16,709 nt of DNA from Phycisphaerae bacterium (lineage in GTDB: Bacteria; Planctomycetota; Phycisphaerae; JAAYCJ01): contig JAAZAW010000130.1 of NCBI GenBank assembly GCA_012514125.1, forward strand, positions 1-16,709, read 5' to 3'. Below, in pieces: positions 13,847 through 16,709 of this stretch. The first letter of the stretch is position 1. Each line of letters begins with the position of its first letter. The notes under the pieces are model-generated. The model had not been told where the DNA came from. It made no database searches and saw nothing but the letters and a program-made list of their open reading frames with translations. Position numbers and translations under genes: made by a program.

Positions 13847-14551
13847 TTAACTTTGGCCGTAGTAGGCGTTGGGGCCGTGTTTGCGGAGGTAGTGTTTGTC
13901 GAGGAGATGCTGCGAAATCGGGCAGATGGCAGGGTTGATGTTGGCGGTGAGTGTGGCCATTTTTGCCAGGTGTTCGAGGATGACGGCGTTGAAGACCGCT
14001 TTTTCGGGGGTGGGGCCCCAGGCGAATGGGCCGTGTTCGGCGACGATGATTGCGGGGATTGATTTATAGTCGAGTTGATGGGGTCTTTTCGTGAACGTTT
14101 CTATGATGACTTTACCAGTGTTGATTTCGTAGTCGGTCTGGATTTCCTGGGGGGTGAGCGGACGGGAGCAGGGGATCGGGCCGTGGAAATAGTCGGCGTG
14201 TGTGGTGCCCAGGGGCGGAATGTCGCGGCAGGCTTGTGCCCAGGCGGTGGCGTAAAGACTATGGGTATGGACGATGCCGCCGATTTCAGGAAAGGCGCGG
14301 TAGAGTTCGAGATGGGTGGGGGTGTCGCTGCTGGGGTTGAGCGTGCCTTCGACGATTTTTCCGGTTTCCAGCGAGACGACGGTCATGTGTTCGGGGTTCA
14401 ACTCATCGTAGGAGACGCCGGAGGGTTTGATGACGACGAGGTTGGTTGATCGGTCGATACCACTGACGTTTCCCCAGGTTTGGATGACCAGGTTCTCTCT
14501 GACGAGTTGGAGATTGGCTTGGCAGACGGTTTTTTTGAGTGTTTCGAGCAT
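13847..14551 (-). CDS. araD: L-ribulose-5-phosphate 4-epimerase
   Basis: AraD converts L-ribulose-5-phosphate to D-xylulose-5-phosphate, the last step of L-arabinose entry. The 234-residue protein follows the Escherichia coli enzyme almost position by position: GNVSGIDR (27-34), KPSG (42-45), SSDTPTHLELY (74-84), zinc ligands His95 and His97 in VHTHS, Asp120 in THADYFHGPIPC, the third zinc ligand His173 in AEHG, and the characteristic end NAYYGQ with the catalytic tyrosine. It starts four bases after the araB stop codon, so the two genes are surely translated from one message. It shares the class II aldolase fold with the protein at 8335-9030, but only this one has the AraD signatures. Confidence 0.96.
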   Translation of the reverse strand: MLETLKKTVCQANLQLVRENLVIQTWGNVSGIDRSTNLVVIKPSGVSYDELNPEHMTVVSLETGKIVEGTLNPSSDTPTHLELYRAFPEIGGIVHTHSLYATAWAQACRDIPPLGTTHADYFHGPIPCSRPLTPQEIQTDYEINTGKVIIETFTKRPHQLDYKSIPAIIVAEHGPFAWGPTPEKAVFNAVILEHLAKMATLTANINPAICPISQHLLDKHYLRKHGPNAYYGQS

Positions 14552-14555
14552 AAAA

Positions 14556-16241
14556 TTATCCTCGCGCTTTGGTGCGGATTTCCAGAAGAGTTTTCATGAT
14601 GGGATACAGGTTTGTAGTTCCATTTTGTGTTCCAAAAGCATCATGGAGTGTTCGATAAAGGGTGTAAAGCCGCTGATAGACGGCGTGGGCTTTGGGGTTT
14701 GGGGTGTAGACTCTTGGGAGCAGGCCTGTCATGGCGTTTTGTGCGGCGGTGACGGAGTCGTGGCCTCCTGATTTTTTACCGGCGACGACGGCACCGGCGA
14801 TGGCGGCTCCGAGGGCGCAGGTTTGAGAGCTTCGGGAGATTTTCATGGGTCGGCCTGTGACGTCGGCGTAGATTTGCATGACGAGCGGATTTTTTTCGGC
14901 GATGCCGCCGCAGTTGACGACCTGTCGGACCTTGACGCCGAATTCTTCAAAGCGTTTGATGATCGTGAGGGCGCCGAAGGCGGTGGCTTCGATCAAGGCG
15001 CGATAGATTTCGGCAGGGGTGGTGTAGAGCGTTTGGCCCAGGAGCAGTCCTGTGAGTTTTTGATCGACGAGGATGGTGCGATTGCCGTTGTTCCAGTCGA
15101 GGGCGAGCAGGCCCGATTCGCCGGGTTTGAGTTTGGCGGCCTGTCGGGAGAGATTTTCGTGCGAGCCGAGGTCCTTACCGCAGGGCTGGAGGATGTTGAC
15201 GAACCAGTTGAAGATATCGCCGACGGCGGATTGCCCGGCTTCGAGGCCGAAGTGTCCGGGGAGGATGCTGCCGGGGACGATGCCGCAGAGGCCCGGGATA
15301 TCGGGAAGCGGCGTGGACGATCTGGCGACCATCATATCGCAGGTGCTGGTGCCGATGATCTTGACGAGCGTGCCGGGGGCGATACCCGCGCCGACAGCTC
15401 CGAGATGGGCGTCGAATGCGCCTGCTGCGACGGGGATATTGGGGGTCAGTCCCAGACGTTTTGCCCACTCATCGGTCAATAAGCCGATGGGGGTGTCGAT
15501 GGTGAAGGCCTGATTTTTGAGACGGTCTCGAAGATCGCCGAGTTTTGGATCGAGTTTTGCGAGGAAGGATTTTTCGGGATAGCCGCCCCAGGCGTTGTTG
15601 AACATGGCTTTATGTCCTGCGGCGCAGATACCGATTTTTAATTGATCGGGATGTTGCGTTCCTGTCAGGACGGCGGGGATCCAGTCGGCGATTTCGACCC
15701 AGAGGTATGCCGCCTGAAAGACCCGCGGGCTGGTGCGTCGGCAGTGAAGGATTTTGCTGAAGAACCATTCGCTGGAATACGTTCCGCCGCATCTGGCGAG
15801 ATATTCGGGGTGAAGTTTTTTTGCCAGGTCGGTGATTTCCTGAGCCTCGGCGATGGCGGTGTGGTCTTTCCAGAGCCAGGCGAGAGCGGCAGGGTTGTTT
15901 TGAAATTCTTTCGCGAAGGCGAGGGGACAGCCGTTTTTATCGACCGGCAAAGGGGTCGAGCCGGTGGTGTCTACGCCGATGCCGATGATTTGATCGGGGC
16001 GGAAACTTTTGACTTTTTTGCGGGCTTGCGCGAGAGCGTTTTTGACGCAGTGTTCGGCGCCTTTGAGATAGTCGGCGGGATGCTGACGAGCGAGGTTCGG
16101 GTCGCGCGAGAGGATGATGCCATTTTGACCATGCTCATAGTTCCAGACCGATTGGGCGATTTCCCTGCCGTTTTGGACGTTGACGATCAGGGCGCGGACA
16201 GAATTGGTTCCGTAATCCAGACCTAGGGAATATTTTGCCAT
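14556..16241 (-). CDS. araB: Ribulokinase
   Basis: AraB phosphorylates L-ribulose, the second step of L-arabinose catabolism. The 561-residue length and the start KYSLGLDYGTNSVRALIV are typical. GIGVDTTGSTPLPVD is the family's substrate-side motif. Asp277 in GAFDAHLGAVGAG is the expected catalytic base, TLVKIIGTSTCDMM follows, and VNCGGIAEKNPLVMQIYADV and LGAAIAGAVVAG close the C-domain. GGAG lies about ten bases before the ATG. The gene starts 16 bases after the upstream isomerase stop and ends four bases before araD, so isomerase-araB-araD forms an operon. Although it is on the minus strand, the plus strand is G-rich here (22 G and 10 C at 14821-14880). Confidence 0.96.
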   Translation of the reverse strand: MAKYSLGLDYGTNSVRALIVNVQNGREIAQSVWNYEHGQNGIILSRDPNLARQHPADYLKGAEHCVKNALAQARKKVKSFRPDQIIGIGVDTTGSTPLPVDKNGCPLAFAKEFQNNPAALAWLWKDHTAIAEAQEITDLAKKLHPEYLARCGGTYSSEWFFSKILHCRRTSPRVFQAAYLWVEIADWIPAVLTGTQHPDQLKIGICAAGHKAMFNNAWGGYPEKSFLAKLDPKLGDLRDRLKNQAFTIDTPIGLLTDEWAKRLGLTPNIPVAAGAFDAHLGAVGAGIAPGTLVKIIGTSTCDMMVARSSTPLPDIPGLCGIVPGSILPGHFGLEAGQSAVGDIFNWFVNILQPCGKDLGSHENLSRQAAKLKPGESGLLALDWNNGNRTILVDQKLTGLLLGQTLYTTPAEIYRALIEATAFGALTIIKRFEEFGVKVRQVVNCGGIAEKNPLVMQIYADVTGRPMKISRSSQTCALGAAIAGAVVAGKKSGGHDSVTAAQNAMTGLLPRVYTPNPKAHAVYQRLYTLYRTLHDAFGTQNGTTNLYPIMKTLLEIRTKARG

Positions 16242-16257
16242 TTTAAATCAGCTCCGA

Positions 16258-16709
16258 TTAAAAAGGGTTTTCGGTTTTATAGAGAACACCGGCGGGCAGG
16301 GGCGTGTGAATGTTTTCGATACCCAGAAGTTTGAGGGCGTCGAAGAGTGTTTTGCCGCATTGAGAGAAGCCCACGGCTGCGTGGTGCGGGAAGTGTTTTT
16401 CGATCAGGACATGTCGATAGAAACGGGCGAAATTCGGGACCCCGATGATGCCGATACCGCCGAAACTTTTGGGGTCGATATCCAGGCAATTGCCCTGGGC
16501 GATATAGCTTTCGAGGCCGTCTTCGGCACGGCCTTGCAGACGGAAGAGGGTAATGGGGCCGGGTTTGAGTTGGCCTTCAAGTGTGCCGCGTGTGATGTTC
16601 GGGGGACATTGAGGGTCTTCAATGAGGCGGTTCATGATGAGTTGATATTTCATGGTGCATTGCTTCATGCAACAGGAGGGGGTGTTGCCGCAGTGAAAGC
16701 CCATGAAGA
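16258..16709 (-). CDS. L-fucose/L-arabinose isomerase-like protein, C-terminal part (cut by window edge)
   Basis: The frame is open to the window edge, so only the last 150 residues are seen. FHCGNTP near the visible start, PGPITLFRLQGRAEDG, GGIGIIGVPNFARFYRHVL and FPHHAAVGFSQ match the C-terminal domain of the L-fucose isomerase-like family (COG2407). Classical AraA has a different C-terminus. Family enzymes interconvert aldoses and ketoses with a metal ion. As the first visible gene before araB and araD, it most likely supplies L-ribulose from L-arabinose, which is inferred from context. A cysteine cluster (SCCMKQC, near residues 12-18 of the visible part) follows the HCGN motif and is unusual. 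The metal-binding residues of the central domain are outside the window. Confidence 0.8.
   Translation of the reverse strand, partial: FMGFHCGNTPSCCMKQCTMKYQLIMNRLIEDPQCPPNITRGTLEGQLKPGPITLFRLQGRAEDGLESYIAQGNCLDIDPKSFGGIGIIGVPNFARFYRHVLIEKHFPHHAAVGFSQCGKTLFDALKLLGIENIHTPLPAGVLYKTENPF

Overview
The window looks like chromosomal DNA of an uncultured anaerobic, carbohydrate-degrading bacterium. My best guess is a planctomycete of the Phycisphaerae type, from the style of the proteins (an AraB/AraD/XylB sugar set, a two-helix membrane coiled-coil protein, a paired AraC regulator and Fe-S protein) and the moderate GC content. No 16S gene or unique marker is present to prove it. There is no prophage, CRISPR array or tRNA; the only mobile-element trace is a broken ISAs1 transposase fragment.

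Layout. (1) 1-1470: the N-terminal part of a QueG-like Fe-S protein (minus strand, cut by the window edge) diverges from an AraC-family regulator. (2) 1600-3162: a class I methyltransferase and, upstream on the same strand, the RNase P RNA gene rnpB. (3) 3163-4173: a gene-poor kilobase with a frameshifted ISAs1 fragment, a plus-strand promoter, and two tiny minus-strand reading frames that resemble each other. (4) 4174-7172: the housekeeping genes der and carA on the plus strand, separated by about 490 bases with REP-like palindromes, an 11-bp tandem repeat and a chain of hairpins that looks like a carA leader. (5) 7219-10846: a minus-strand run of an M3 oligopeptidase, a class II aldolase and a CrtC/AttH-type lipoprotein. 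(6) 11134-13789: a membrane coiled-coil protein and xylulokinase on the plus strand. (7) 13847-16709: an L-arabinose cluster on the minus strand, reading isomerase (partial), araB, araD, convergent with xylB.

How the genes work together. The isomerase, AraB and AraD form a complete route from L-arabinose (or a similar aldose) via L-ribulose and L-ribulose-5-phosphate to D-xylulose-5-phosphate. XylB feeds the same product from D-xylulose. The isomerase belongs to the L-fucose-isomerase-like family, not classical AraA.

The most unusual feature is rnpB. Its helix P1, helix P2 and the conserved P4 strands can all be identified, and the P4 pairing shows compensatory bases. Between the 3' strand of P2 and the 3' conserved core segment there are about 134 extra nucleotides made of five short palindromic units (TTACAC-loop-GTGTAA). 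The insertion lies in the J2/4 junction of the catalytic core, normally only a few nucleotides long. The 3' strand of P1 also doubles as the stem of the intrinsic terminator. At a larger scale, the plus strand is C-rich up to about 7.2 kb and G-rich from about 11 kb whatever the gene direction, an origin-like strand-composition switch.
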